Of a stretch of 64,000 nucleotides of DNA, positions 47,449-62,370 are shown in pieces. Every line of letters starts with the position of its first letter. The stretch's first letter is position 1. The stretch comes from Reticulascus tulasneorum. Its lineage: Eukaryota; Ascomycota; Sordariomycetes; Glomerellales; Reticulascaceae. The notes beneath the pieces were generated by a model that worked only from the letters and a program-made list of their open reading frames with translations, was not told the origin of the DNA and did not search any database. The position numbers were made by a program, and so were the translations under genes. The stretch covers positions 992,001 through 1,056,000 of the forward strand of contig LSAX01000011.1 in the NCBI GenBank assembly GCA_001557505.1, given 5' to 3'.

Positions 47449-48377
47449 AGCATTGCGGAAGGGAATCAGCGACGGGAGGAAAAGCAGGGCACGGCCTGTC
47501 TACTGGGAGGAAAGGGGAACGACTGGCTCTTTTTTTCTTTTTTGCGGGATTGTGTACATATGTAAGAGAATCCATCGGCAGAATGAGCATAGATGAGCAT
47601 AGTCAGGTTGTATAATCGGCCACTGAACCTCTAGAACACGTACTATCATGAATGCTTGACCTGCCCTGTGCGTGTTTGTCACCTTGTTCTTGATACGGAT
47701 GAAACTTGACGTTCGATGACACCGCCTCCCCGATGGCAGAGCCTAACTAATGTGTTCAAGCTCATATGGCACAGGATTGGTCAAAAAAGCTGTATAATAA
47801 TTGCAACCGAGCAGCCAAATCAGTGAAGAATGATGTATATATAACCTATTTGTTCGATGCGGATGGTGAGCCTAAGTCTGTTCCCATTTCATGACGAGAC
47901 CCTCCTCCCTGCTTTATGTCGCTTCGTCTCGGACACCCCCAAGGAATCAGCTGTCCTCAAGCCATGTATTACCCTTCTCTACTCGTCGCAAAGGCCCCTC
48001 GAGCCCTTCAGTGCAATCCGAAAAACCCCAGAGGGCTTTTCACAACACAACACGGGCGTCTCCCCTTCTGCTGCGTCCTTGCATAAGACACAATCTCCTC
48101 CCATCTCATCTCATCTCATCAACCAAGACCCCCACCATCCCTGTGCATATAAGGAAAAAGAAGAGAGAGATTTATTCCAAAAAGTCCCGCCACGCGCCGA
48201 ACAAACGATAGTAAGATCCGTAGCTGTAATACCTACCATAGAGCCACAAGGTAACGAAAGGGAGTCGTGAGAGGTTCGGAGCCGTCTCAAAACGTAACAA
48301 TTACAAGGTGTGCATGAACTTTTCCTTTCGTCCAAGCGTACACGCGCCGGAATGCCAGAGGAGATCTGCAAAAGCGA
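47449..48377. other. Convergent 3' intergenic region
   Basis: Separates the PSST gene (plus) from the ubiquitin ligase (minus). Only shadow frames are seen. Confidence 0.55.
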
Positions 48378-51243
<2,866 letters not shown>

Positions 51244-53639
51244 CTCTTCGCAAGGTGTCCAGCGACAACCAAGTCTTTCAACGTATCCCAAGGGATTCTC
51301 GAAGCCTTAGGGTTTTGATGGGAGTCGATGATCCGGGGCAAATGGGAAAGAGAAAAAGCTAAGTATGAATGGAGGGCACGAGATCGATCACTGGGTAGGG
51401 TGACTCGGGTAGACGTTGACGTTGACGACGACACGACTCTCCTACGGTCAGAGTTGAGGCTGTGCTGTGCGGTGCTGTGCTGAGCGGTACGGCGCACCAA
51501 AGAGACCCCCCCGCTTCGCAGCCAAGTGGGCTGGGGGCCTTTGTGGTGCCTGGACTGCGTGCAGAGAGAGGACGATAAGGTGACGCGGCGGGCGGGTATC
51601 CCGAGGTAACTAAAGATGCTCAGATCACCAGAATATGCAAGGGAAGGAGTCGATCGAGTCCGTCGGGCGTTGCAGACGATGAATAGATGGACGGGTGGTC
51701 GTGGTGTTGATTTTTTCTCTTTATTCCCTCTTTCTGTCCCTCAAACCGGACGTCTGGCTCGATGTCCCGGGTATGAGGCAAGTAAGGCAAAGGGAAGTGT
51801 GGATTTTCTGCCCCGAGCGGATGGCGAGTTGGATAAAAGCTTGGCAGCCGCCGTGGGCAGTCCAGGGTGTACCTTATGTACTGTACGGAGTACCTAAGGA
51901 GTGCATCACTCGTTCAAGCCCCCCCCCAGAATTGTCTGTGTGTGAGAGAGTGTGGGTGCGGTGTGTGTGTGTCGTGTGTGGTTGGTTGGTGGCACAAACT
52001 GATGGAACACACCACCTGCTTCCTTCAGAATAAATAAGTACTGACTGACCCACTCGCTCGCTGTATGTGCGATGTACTTGTTTTTCTCTCTCTTTCGGCT
52101 GCCCCAATGAACCCACCCTAACGTAAGGTAGTGCTGCTTATGTACTCACAGACAGCGCCAAAAAGTCCTTCTGGAAAAGTTGCCCCTCCTTGACAAATAG
52201 CTCGGCGCTGTGCCTGTTTCCCGCCGCCCAGTACGGAGTACCTATGTAACAGCTTCAAGAGAAGGGGGCAGGGCGGCCATGCAATATCAATGATGAATGA
52301 TGTCTTCTTTCGAGATCACGGTGCTGCCTTTCCTTCCAAACTAGGCGAAAAACTTGTGTGAATTATAAATGCTGCCCGCCCCCGCATGCACACACAACTT
52401 CTACTGTGGCGAAAGGAGGCCTCGGATTCTTTTTTTTTTCTTGCTTCAAAACTCTTGACTGGCGTTTCGGATACGGGGAGGGTACGACGGCATCCTACGT
52501 GACTCCAATCCGAGAGTCACTACTGTGCTTGGTAAGGTGGGCAGGGTACTTTATGAACCTACCTACCTAGGCCCGGGGTACTATGCCATGCCGGCTTTGC
52601 TTGAACCTGTCGTCTGCTAGTCTACATAGATCAGTAGCCTCTGGAAGCTACTAAAATAGCTGACCCTAACATCCAGTAAAAAGTTCCGTCCTTGCTTACT
52701 TCACCCTGACGCAGACATGACCGTTGGTTGCAGTGCAGAATGGAATGACCTATTAGTCGTCAACTTCTAAGCGGCGACTTCCACGTCTATGGGAATTTGA
52801 TGACTAGAGCTTTCAAAGACCATTCAAATCGGCTCCAAAATAGACGCTAGCGGAAACAACAGAAAAGGCAATCTATCTTGTGTATCGTCACAATTAACGC
52901 ACGCTCGATACGTCTACAACCCCTCGCTCCTCGCGTGCCCCTCTTTGATGCCATAGATAGAAACCCAATCCGGGACGGAAATGCCAACCAACAACCCACC
53001 CCACACCACACCACACATCACCTCTGCCAACCTCCCCTCCTTCGCTCCCTTGCCAATAGCAACAGCCCAAGACTGCGGCGTACACATACGCTGCTAGGCA
53101 CGTGCCGCAGAGACGCCTTGCCGTATACAAACGTGAACGACCGTTTGCTTGGGCAAGGCTGTGGAAGTGGGATATGTCAGCCAGCGGCAAAGATCAGCCC
53201 GATGTGCGGCGAGACTTGGAGAGGCGAACCCGAGCCCTCGGCATCGTACCCCGTCATCAGGACCACTAGGCCGTTCTGAGATCGCGTGCATAGCAGAACT
53301 CGTCCTCGACACCACAAAATACAGAACTCATCAGGCACATAGCGGCCAATGGTACGGGATGGTGTGGCTGTGTCTCAATCCATCAATTTTCAGACTGCCC
53401 TGGAGTTATGCTAGCATTTCCTGCCTCAAATATCCGAAAGCCTGGAGGATCGAGAACAAATCGGACGGATCCGCATTCGTAGCTCAGGGTAGACTTTTCT
53501 TTTGGAGACCATATCCCTATCCTTGAACGCCGTAAAGAGTCCTCCATGCTCTGTCAAAACCTTTATGGTACAGCCCGAGGTGTCAGCCACCCCAACTCGT
53601 GCCCTTGTCAAAGGGGACGGGGCTACCTGAGCCTTGCTC
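51244..53639. other. Promoter/leader of the ubiquitin ligase and 3' flank of the Pab2-like gene
   Basis: Contains GT-rich and pyrimidine-rich stretches near 51.9 and 53.0 kb and only short frames. No gene is recognised. Confidence 0.5.
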
Positions 53640-54392
53640 CTAATAAGGGGTAAAACCGCCTCCTCGTCCGCGTCCACGATAGCCTCCTCGGTAGCCACCA
53701 CCTCTAGGTACGTATCCACCGCCGCCTCCTCCGCCTCCGCGACCTCCTCCCCACCCCCCGCGACCGCCTCTGGGACCGCCTCGGCCACGACCCCTAGACA
53801 TGCCCGGGATGTTGGTCCGCTTGGGAACGACCTTGATGTTCCGGCCCTTGAACACGCTCTCGTTCAGAACAAGAGCCTGCGCGACGAGGCTGGGCTCGGT
53901 AAACTCGACGTAGGCATACCTAATGGGTTCGCGGTTAGCTGGGTGTGTAGTTGCGACTCGCATAGCAGATGACGTACCCTTTGGGCTGGCCGGTGAACTT
54001 GTCCAGAAGAATGGTCACTCGGTTGATGGAGCCGCAGCTCTGAAAGTGAGCTTGGATCTCTTCCGGAGAAGCGGAGTAATCGACGTTTCCAACAAAGATG
54101 CTTCGGTTGTCGATGTCTTCCTTCGCATCCGATAGCTCAAGGCTTTGCTGGTCCAAGCTGGCTTGCATCTCTCGTAGCTTCGCAGCTTCTTCCTCCATCT
54201 CAGCAACGCGTCGCTTCATGGCCGAAATCTCCTCCTGCTCTGTTGTCAATATTCTTGCTTGTTTAGATGCCCAATGCCATTAGGAGTAATACCCACCTCA
54301 TCCTGGTCGGCGCCATCATCGTCCGCCACATCGTGTTGGTCAACCGCACCATGGTCCTCAACCAGCTGCTCTTCTTGCTTTGTGTCTGCCAT
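53640..54392 (-). CDS. pab2: Nuclear poly(A)-binding protein, Pab2/PABPN1 type
   Basis: Exons 54392-54297, 54237-53978 and 53919-53640 encode 211 aa. An acidic N-terminus ([20 protein letters not shown]) is followed by a coiled coil ([20 protein letters not shown], about 33-65) and one RRM (about 77-153) with RNP2 IFVGNVDY and RNP1 KGYAYVEF. The C-terminus is Arg/Gly-rich (RGG boxes from MSRGRGRGG onward) ending GGFTPY. Acidic-coiled coil-RRM-RGG is the PABPN1/Pab2 layout. These proteins bind nascent poly(A) in the nucleus and, in fission yeast, help exosome-linked RNA turnover; the RGG tail is usually arginine-methylated. The RNP1 motif is split by intron 2. Splice choice at exon 2 (GAG|CAG) keeps frame; a nearby AG does not. 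It lies divergent to the proton-channel gene. Confidence 0.92.
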
Positions 54393-55217
54393 AGCTGTGT
54401 TTGGTCAGTCGACTATGATTGCGATCACAAAAATCCTATGGATGAGGTATCGTTAGCAAGGGACACAAAACGTGAAAAGCCATGGACGAAAGCCGTAGAG
54501 CAACTGTCGCAACCGTGGAGCCTGCTCACGGAAGGAGTCCCAGTCGCGCTCTCTTGCCGGATACGGTATCAGAAAGAAAAGAGAGAGAAACTTACAACGC
54601 CAACGCCTGCCCAGCAGCTCGTCCCTATTGCTACAAGCGTATAGTCGTCTTGCGCAGACAACAGACAGAGACAAAGAGGGTGACAGGCAGAGAAACCAAT
54701 GCAGGAAATAAATCTTGGGATTCAAAGGGAACAGATGGGGGCGGATTTAGCCGGCGTTGGGCCGGATAGAACACTACGTACCGATAAGGCCGATAAGGAG
54801 CTTACCTGGTCCTCCTCCCAACGTCCCCCTGATTTTGGTTTTGGTCGTCGCTGAGGCGCTCAGTAACACACAGTGAGCTAGTGCGAAGCGGTAATGCGTC
54901 CGCCGCATGCAACGGAGATGTTGATGCGTTAAAACCAGATTTTTTTTGGGATTTATGAGAAGAGTGCTTTACGGGAAGGAAACATATTTTTGGGGAGTAA
55001 AGCGCAGGTGCTGATGGGACTGTCCTTGTTGACATCACGCTTTGGATTTATGCGCAACGCTTCCCTACCACCGACCAAGCAGGCCAGACCTATCCAAGGT
55101 TTGAGCGTTTCGATACAATATTAGACGTGCCGACTGTTCGGAGGACAGCTAGGCCGGTTTTGGATCCGCGGGGACTAATTGGACGACCATAAACAGCTTC
55201 ACGAATCTCAGCAGGAA
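54393..55217. other. Divergent promoter region between Pab2-like and proton-channel genes
   Basis: About 0.8 kb shared upstream sequence; no gene is seen. A plus-strand frame at 54482-54769 is a shadow without family features. Confidence 0.5.
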
Positions 55218-55918
55218 ATGTCACAACAAGAAGTTGATGAAGCAAGACGGCCGCTCGGTGACAGGAGTGATAGCGAAGGCAGCTACGATGCTACCACCCT
55301 CAGAGCTCGTTTCGTGCGGACCCGAGCACAGGCACAAATACTTATCTCATCAAAACGAAAGCACTACGTGATCTTGGGGCTCGTGACTTTGGACGTGGCG
55401 GTGCTGCTGGCCAACGTCTTCATCGAGCTGGTTGCATGCGACATGCGAGTTCGAGAGCCGTGGGTTGCTCCCACTCGACAGGGCCTGACAACCGCTGGCC
55501 TCGTCTTCAGCTGTCTCTTCCTGACAGAGCTGATACTTACTCTGGTAGCTTTTGGACTAGGGTAGGTCTCTCCAGTCTCTCAAGGATTCAACACGGTGAC
55601 TGACGAAGATGTCTTAGGTACTTGGCGGATTGGTTTCATGTGATTGATGCGGTGGTCATTATCGTCAGTTTCGTCATCGACCTCATATCACACGGCCTTG
55701 TCGAGGAGATCGGCTCCCTCATCATCATCGTCCGGCTGCTGCGGTTCGTCAAGATTGTTGAAGAGCTGGGCGTGGGAGCGTCTGAGCGAATGGAGGGCAT
55801 CCAGCAGCAGCTCGAGATCTTGCACGAGGAGAACAATGAGCTGAAGAGGAAGTTGGCCCGACGTCACGGGGATGTGGAAGAGGGTTCTGGCTCATCGACT
55901 GGCGTGGCGTTGAAGTAG
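55218..55918 (+). CDS. Voltage-gated proton channel (Hv1-like)
   Basis: Exons 55218-55561 and 55618-55918 give 214 aa. The frame runs upstream to a TTG at 55179, but the first ATG is 55218. Four TM segments form a lone voltage-sensor domain. S1 (VILGLVTLDVAVLLANVF) carries the Asp (59) that aligns with the selectivity Asp112 of human Hv1. S2 is LVFSCLFLTELILTLVAF with its Glu. S3 is FHVIDAVVIIVSFVIDL, with Asp125 and Asp136. S4 is IIIVRLLRFVKIVEEL, giving Arg154, Arg157 and Lys160. No pore domain follows; instead a C-terminal coiled coil (MEGIQQQLEILHEENNELKR) fits dimer formation. Hv1 channels extrude protons from depolarised or acid cells at the plasma membrane. The S4 signature normally reads RxWRxxR; here Trp is Leu and the third charge is Lys. 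The intron sits between S2 and S3. Confidence 0.9.
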
Positions 55919-57947
55919 GATACGCACTTGGATCTATGGCGATTGATGGTGCCCTGACGGCGGACTTGACTCCAACCTTTCGGACGTAGTCGTTGCTGAT
56001 AAGGACGGAGTATAAATCCGACACAACGGATGTGGAGTTGTACGGACAGGATATACGACAGATACCCACTTTGATAGCGTTTGCCCCGTATGCCCAGCAT
56101 ATTTTGTGCGGAGAAGCTGCGTGTATAACATTCAGTAGCCACGGCTTTCCAGCAACATAATCGGGAAATATGTGGAATGGAATCTGAGACTTACAAAGCT
56201 ACCACAAATTACCAAAACCTAATCTGTACCTTTACTACCAAACAGTGCGTTGGTCCGGAAAGCTGGCTGCATCCGATATCTCGTATCTCGATACCCCTAC
56301 GCCTGCGAACTAAAACCGTGGAACCCAAGATATGGCCCATACGTGCGGACACGAAAAAGCCCGTGAGACCATCCAGAGCAAACGCGATCACCCCCCCTCC
56401 CCAATCACGAATCAAGCTCCGTCAGATCTCAGAGGTGTTCCTCGGGGTGTTTCAAACAAGTCTAATTGGCAAGAGGGCTTGGCATCGAAAGCCACATAAC
56501 CGCAAGCCGCACCGCCGCTCGCAATCCCCACGCGCGCCCACCAAACAACAGCCGGAAAACCAATATATCACCACCACTCGTAGATTAAAAACCCACAATC
56601 GAACTTTGCACATTACCCTTTGCCTTTCCTTGCGTCCCCAGAAATAAAATAGTCCCTGTCTCTCTCTCTCACACACACAGGCAGATGTCCGAAGCGGCAT
56701 GACGCAAAGACCCAAGGAAAAGTCAATTTCGAATCCAAAAGAAAGGCAAACAGGGCAAATAGATTGAAGATCACCGGGCCTTTCCCCCCTTGACCCTCTC
56801 TCCTCCTCTTCCTGCTCCTCCTCCGTCTCCTCACCCCACGAAAAGAGACACTCCGGTCATGTTGCAGATGTTCGTTCGGGAGGAGGGTATATCGAGAAAT
56901 TACAGATCAGACGTGGTACCCAAAAGAAAAGCGTAAAAAAGCCACGGCGGCACTTGCGCTCTCAGCAGGCAGGGATCAGTCGACGCCAGGCCGGGCCAGC
57001 TAATTATTCTCGGGACTGGGGTGGTAGTACAATTGGCGAATCAGGGGGTCGTGATTGGGGCGATATAACCTTTTTTTCTTTTGGGCAAGCATTCTCGATA
57101 TTCCAAGTTCGTTTTCGCCTGGTGCCCCCCGGCTCTCGCTAGCATGGCGTAGCACTCACTCCCCTTTCGCCACGCGAATATATCACACGATATACGGGCA
57201 CCACTTACACGGGTTTGCCCTCGTTTTCGCGCTCTCTTCGTGGGACGAGAATGCCCGAAAAAGGCGGGATGACGATGTCCCCTTCCTCCATTCGGAGGGG
57301 CTGGAGTGATTTGACATTCCTCGTGCTCTCTGGGTACGAAGCTAAGGTGGGTAGTGGGCACCGCGTTCACGAGGCAACTCGCGGGCTGCTGCTAGGTACG
57401 TTGGAGGGAGGGCAAACAAGAAGAAAAAAAAGCTTCGCAGCAGTCCGGGTCTGGTCTCGGTGCTGGGTACGCCACGGCTTGAAGCCATCAGGCCGTTAAA
57501 TCGCCCGGTTCCACTTTGGCTTCGACCCTTCTCCCCTTTGAATCTCCGGCTCATCTTGGGCTTTGCTTTGTTTATTGCCTCCCCCTGCCTTTTCACTTAT
57601 ACACTAATAAACCCGTCCCTAGTCTCCGTCTGGGGTATTGTAATAAGCTATCTCTCGACCCGGATCCCATCCTTCCTCTCTTCTCGTTCTCGTCCATCAT
57701 TCCCATCCTTTAACCTCGACGGATTCCACAGTTCGCCGAACCAAACAACCAAACAACCAAACAACCGAATTTCAGTCGTTCCCGTTCCTTGGATAGAAAG
57801 CAATCTTAGTTCCTATTCTCCCATTCCCTCGTTGTTTTCTCTCGTTTCCGCGTTTCCCGTCACTTATAGACTCCGTCATAGACGGTTGAATAGCCCAAGA
57901 TTTATCTTACTTCCAGTCTTAATACCATCACCCGCGTCTTAGTCACC
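55919..57947. other. Intergenic; promoter and long leader of the GPI-anchored protein gene
   Basis: No gene is seen. From about 57.5 kb it is pyrimidine-rich leader sequence with a CCAAACAA-type repeat. Confidence 0.5.
57741..57766. repeat. CCAAACAA short tandem repeat
   Basis: Three CCAAACAA units in the leader of the next gene. Confidence 0.7.
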
Positions 57948-58489
57948 ATGAAGTTCTTCCTCCCCATCGCCGCCCTCCTCGCCGCGTCCGTCTCGGCGCA
58001 GGATCCCGACTGCTTGGCTGACTACATCGTCGAGACCTGCCTGGGCACCGAAACCGCAAAGGTAGATATCTTCAATCCCCCAAGCTTCGCCCCCCTTCCC
58101 AAGCTCAATATGCTAACAAACATGACAAGGTCGCTGCTTGCGCCACAACCGACCTTGACTGCCAATGCGCTGCGTACCAAGCTGTAGCAACATGCTACAA
58201 CAACTGCCCCAACGACCCGCGCCTACCTCCCGCCCAGAATCAGGTCCTCATCTACTGCCAAAACGCCTCTCTCCACGCCTCCAAGACCACCGCCATTCTG
58301 ACTTCGGCCGTCAGCGCCCCAGCTACTGTTGCATCTGTCACCCCGACCGCGTCGGACAGCAAGTCGCCCAGCGTCACGGCCGCTCAGACCAGCGCGACTA
58401 ACACTCCCAATGTCGGCGCCGGGGAGCTCGCTCTAAACACTGGCGGTATCTTGCTCGCCATTGCCGGCGCCGTTGCTGCTATGCTGTAA
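57948..58489 (+). CDS. Secreted Cys-rich, CFEM-like GPI-anchored protein
   Basis: Exons 57948-58061 and 58130-58489 give 157 aa. A clear signal peptide (MKFFLPIAALLAASVSA) precedes a compact eight-Cys domain (about 18-85): C-x8-C-x10-C-x6-C-x-C-x8-C-x3-C-x16-C. The part ACATTDLDCQCAAYQAVATC, the x3 spacing and the last x16 spacing match CFEM. The usual Pro-x-Cys-x3-Cys start is absent, so it is CFEM-like rather than canonical. A Ser/Thr/Ala/Val-rich stalk follows, then an NTGG omega-site region and a hydrophobic end (LLAIAGAVAAML), which form a GPI-attachment signal. Such proteins sit on the outer plasma membrane or wall and some bind heme or iron; binding is not established here. The intron splits the domain. 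Confidence 0.85.
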
Positions 58490-59661
58490 TTTGCTCTGAG
58501 GAGAAAAAGTGACTGGTCACGGGAGGAGTCGGGGAGTGAGGGTGCATAGCCGGCAATAGGACGCCGTGTGCCTTGGGCAAGGAGTTAAGAGATCGAGCAC
58601 ATAATACACGCCTGGAGAGCGACTTAGTACAGCCATATTCTGTACATTTAGTGTCTAGTAATTATTCTAATGATGGGCTTTCCACAAACATCAGGATCTC
58701 GGTCTCGTCACCAAACTGCGGTCGGGCTCCCGAGACAATGTCGTTACTCATTCCGTGAAACCTGACCATATATGGCTTCAAATTCTTGGCCCCACTCGAA
58801 CAAACTCGGTGACAACAACAACAACAATCAGCGCATGGGTGTAATGTCGTTTCAGCCGGGATGAGAAGTGCAGGTTCATGGGAGAATATACCATCTACTA
58901 TTAGTTCATAACAAAATACAAAAGTTATCATAACGCACAATGGTAGTTGGAATGCTCGGTGATTGGTTGTGTACAATGCCCGTAGGTTCCGTGTTGCCAG
59001 TGTTGACGACGACCAGACATTAATGGCGCGGTCGCCGTCATCCAGGCATATCACCACAAGATAGGTAGGTAGCCAGGCACGGAGTATGTGTAGAGCTCTA
59101 CAAGAGCCGCTTCTCATAATATTTCATAAGCTTCCGCCATCCCCTCGCTATGATACAATAGACGTTCTGGAGCACCTTGCCAATCCTACAAGCGTTCGCA
59201 CACGTCGTCTACCCCAAGAGAGCGGACCTCTGATTTAGGCCTGCGCAGCCGCTGCTTCCCCTTGAAGACAGCGCTAAGGTTGGAACAGTATACTTTCTAC
59301 AGCCAGAAAACAGCAAGCAAAAAAAGGATTCGCTCCCAAACCCAAGAAAATTCCTTGACGCCATGTGATATCTCTAACAAGTCCCCCTCCCAACCTTCTC
59401 ACAGCCGGCGGCGGCCTCAGCCTGCATTTTGTGTGCGCTCCACTGGTCCCCGATCGCGTGAGGTGCAATCAATAAAATAATAAGTAAAAAGCGTCGACTA
59501 AAAGTTGAGTAGTTGTGTGTAACGGCCTGTCCTCCCAAGAAAGCAGTGAATCCAAAGTGGGTTGGCAATGAGAGGCTGCCAATCCTATTCGCGAAACGTA
59601 AATAAATAAAAAAGTATGTTCAACGAAACGTGTGACAATAGCACAGCATCGTAATGGCTTC
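58490..59661. other. Convergent 3' intergenic region
   Basis: No gene is seen between the GPI-protein gene and the Ahc1-like gene. Confidence 0.55.
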
Positions 59662-61599
59662 CTACACCTTTCGAGCCCTCTTGGCATTGTTTTTCACCGG
59701 GCTGACGAAGGTGACGTGCTTGTTTTCCTCCTTCTTGAGACGCATGGCAGTGCCGGTACCAACGCGATCGGTTCCTCCATGATGGCGTAGTGGTCGTGGT
59801 TCATGGTCCTCTTCGATGTTGATTTCCGCAACATCGGACACAGACTCGGTTTCCAAGCTTTCGCTAGCATCTGATTCCGATGATCCGTCGTCGGAATCAT
59901 CATACTCCCCATCGTCGCTAACGAGTGAAGGTGCGTTATTGCTGACCAAGGTGCTCGGGCTCAGGTCCACATCCATGTCGACATCTACATCATGCATCAT
60001 CAAGGCCCTCGGCTCCTCCTTGTCATCTGGAATGCTCATAGGTGGAGAGGCGAAGCCCATGTTTGGCGAATGACCTTTGCTGCTGGTAGGTCTGGGGGCG
60101 GTGGCGAGTGGTGCAGGCGACATGGCGGCTCTCGCAGGGACACGCATAATTACTGGGGCACGAGTGGCACCGAGGACATCCTTAGCACCATCGAAGCTCT
60201 CAATACCATGCTCAGCATCCTCGGAGTCTTCGCCAGGCGATGAGATGTCCTCCAAGATAATCTTCTGCTTCGCGTCACTGACAATATCACTCAGATTGCC
60301 GTTGAACTTCCTGCTCTGCATCAACCGTGACAGGAAAGGAGCATCGGGCGCAGAGACAAAGTTGCCCGCCTTCTGGCTCTTAGCCTTCGTAGAAACCGGC
60401 TTCGGAGCAGCAGAAGGGATGCTTGCAACACCAGGCAGCTTGCCTTGGTGGTACATCTTGAGAGAGTCTGCGATCCTTGAGCGCAAAGCAACATAGGCTT
60501 GCTGTGTTGACATGTCGGCCTGTGCAAAAGGATGGACAAGGCCAGAAGGCGTCGAGCTTGTGTTGCCACCTGAGTTCTCCTCTACGAGAACGGCGCCGAC
60601 TTCATTTACCTCGATGGGATGACCGCTGTGAACAGCAGCTTCCTCATGGCTCTTGAAATCCCTCCTGTGAGCGATGCGACAGTGATTGATGAAGCCTTGG
60701 GTGCTAGAGAAGTTTTCTCTCTGGCAATCCAGGCACACGAGTTTGACAGTCTTCCCATCAGCACGCTTCAGCACGCATGGGCCAGCCTTCTCTTTTGGTT
60801 GGGGATATCCGCTCGACAAGGCTTGCAGCTTCTGGCCAGACAATGCACGGGCAGTCCGCGACTTGCTCGCGCTGCCAAGATCAACGATGCTGTTCCTCGT
60901 CGTTCGGCCTTCCAGAGAAGCCCGACTGCGACTGGTGTCCAGTACAGGTTGCCACTCAGGCTGCATGCCGTCGAACTTGGGGTCTGGAATGAGCCACTTG
61001 GCGTAGTGACGAGCGTAAGGTCCGTCCACCACTCCAAAGGGCGGTGCCCATTGCGGAACGAATTCACCTGGTCGGCGTTGCACGGCAGGACCCTTCCCAT
61101 CGCTGATCTCGACCATCTGCTGAGGCGTGGGGCAGCTAGTGGGATAGGGGATCAGATGGCATCGGCGCAGCTGCTCGAGGGCGACCTGGCACTTGGCCAG
61201 CTCCTGGTTAATCAGCCTCAACTCGTTGTGCTTGAGTAAGATCTCCAGGCCGAACTGGTACTGGATAGCTTCACTGGCGCTTCCCGTATCATTAGTGGCA
61301 GGCACATCCGACATGAAAGCATCGGCGGGAGGGGTGATGAGAGCGCTGGCCATGTCCTGCTTCGCCCGCTTGGCGGACGGTGCTCCGTTCGGCGCGGCAT
61401 GCGACAGCGAGTCGTTGTCGATGCTTTGCCTCCTCCTCTTTTGATTCAGAAACCGCTCGGCGCCAGCGGCAGTACTCGTCGCTATCGAACCTGACAATGT
61501 CGGACGTTGCAGCTCAGTAAAGTGCGGCGGCATGGATTCACCGGACTCGACAGTCTTTTCGCTTCCCCGTTCTGAGCCCCAAAAGCGGAACATGAGCAT
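59662..61599 (-). CDS. C2H2 protein similar to ADA HAT complex component Ahc1
   Basis: A single exon on the minus strand encodes 645 aa, with ATG at 61599 (a second ATG two codons on). Landmarks are an N-terminal helix with QFGLEILLKHNELRLINQEL and KCQVALEQLRRCHLIPYP, a WAPPFGVVDGPYARHYAKWL block, and one C2H2 finger (about residues 295-325; LVCLDCQRENFSSTQGFINH then CRIAHRRDF). SHEEAAVHSGHPIEV follows it. The rest is low-complexity, with an Asp/Ser/Glu-rich C-terminal region (VDVDMDVDLS, SDDGEYDDSDDG) and a basic end NNAKRARKV. The finger block resembles the fungal AHC1-like zinc finger; yeast Ahc1 belongs to the ADA histone-acetyltransferase complex. Nuclear location and chromatin role follow from that resemblance. 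The naming is moderate confidence; that it is a real gene is high. Confidence 0.85.
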   Translation of the reverse strand: MLMFRFWGSERGSEKTVESGESMPPHFTELQRPTLSGSIATSTAAGAERFLNQKRRRQSIDNDSLSHAAPNGAPSAKRAKQDMASALITPPADAFMSDVPATNDTGSASEAIQYQFGLEILLKHNELRLINQELAKCQVALEQLRRCHLIPYPTSCPTPQQMVEISDGKGPAVQRRPGEFVPQWAPPFGVVDGPYARHYAKWLIPDPKFDGMQPEWQPVLDTSRSRASLEGRTTRNSIVDLGSASKSRTARALSGQKLQALSSGYPQPKEKAGPCVLKRADGKTVKLVCLDCQRENFSSTQGFINHCRIAHRRDFKSHEEAAVHSGHPIEVNEVGAVLVEENSGGNTSSTPSGLVHPFAQADMSTQQAYVALRSRIADSLKMYHQGKLPGVASIPSAAPKPVSTKAKSQKAGNFVSAPDAPFLSRLMQSRKFNGNLSDIVSDAKQKIILEDISSPGEDSEDAEHGIESFDGAKDVLGATRAPVIMRVPARAAMSPAPLATAPRPTSSKGHSPNMGFASPPMSIPDDKEEPRALMMHDVDVDMDVDLSPSTLVSNNAPSLVSDDGEYDDSDDGSSESDASESLETESVSDVAEINIEEDHEPRPLRHHGGTDRVGTGTAMRLKKEENKHVTFVSPVKNNAKRARKV

Positions 61600-62243
61600 G
61601 CTCTAGTGGGCAGAGCCGTTGTTGGGAAGGGGAGAAGAAGGAAAAAAAGAAGGCCGGTCGCAGAGGTGGTCGCCTTGTGGGTTGTATTTATTAGGCGCGA
61701 GGCGAGGCAAGGCAGCGAGAAAGCGAGCAAGCGGGCTGGGCTGTCTCAAGCAGGTTGTGTTGTGCAGCAAAAGGCTGACGTAAACAGTGGGCTCCCTGCA
61801 GCTGATCGGAGACTTGGGCGAACAAAAGGGGGGAATGGGGGGAGAGATGGGTGCGACCGCAGCAGAGATGATGTGGCCCGTCTCAAACCCAACAGAAACC
61901 CGGACGTCAGGAGGCAAAAAGGTGCCAGGAAAGCGGCGATGCGAGTGTCGCGCAGCGGAAAAAAGGACGTGGAAGGGTCGAGCGCTAGTGAAAGCCTCGA
62001 TATCGAGCAAGAAATGAGAGTATAAAGGAAGGCGCGAATAATTAGCAAAATGGGTAGAGATTTTTGGTTTGCGGGTGTTGTCGTTGTTTGAGTTGAGTGA
62101 GATTCTCGAGAGAGGGAGTGATTGACGGGCGTCGAGGCAATGTTGGGTGGAGGAAATTGTTTTGGCCGCCCGCCGTAGAAGGCAAAGGGCAGAATGGGGG
62201 GGAGAAGGCACTGATGGGGGTGAGTGAGGGCAATAATATGCAA

Positions 62244-62259
62244 GGGGGGGGGGGGGGGG
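62244..62259. repeat. 16-base poly-G tract
   Basis: Uninterrupted G run on the plus strand (C run on the Ahc1-like gene's strand), about 650 bases before that gene's ATG. It is a G-quadruplex candidate and sequencing-error prone. Confidence 0.85.
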
Positions 62260-62370
62260 CGTGGATGGTGGAAACCCAGTGATGGTGGTGTGGAGTGCCC
62301 GTGGAAGCAATGAAGCAAGGTGGTTGGCTGCAGCAACCCACTGTGACTTTAGGGAGAGAAGAGTGCCAGA

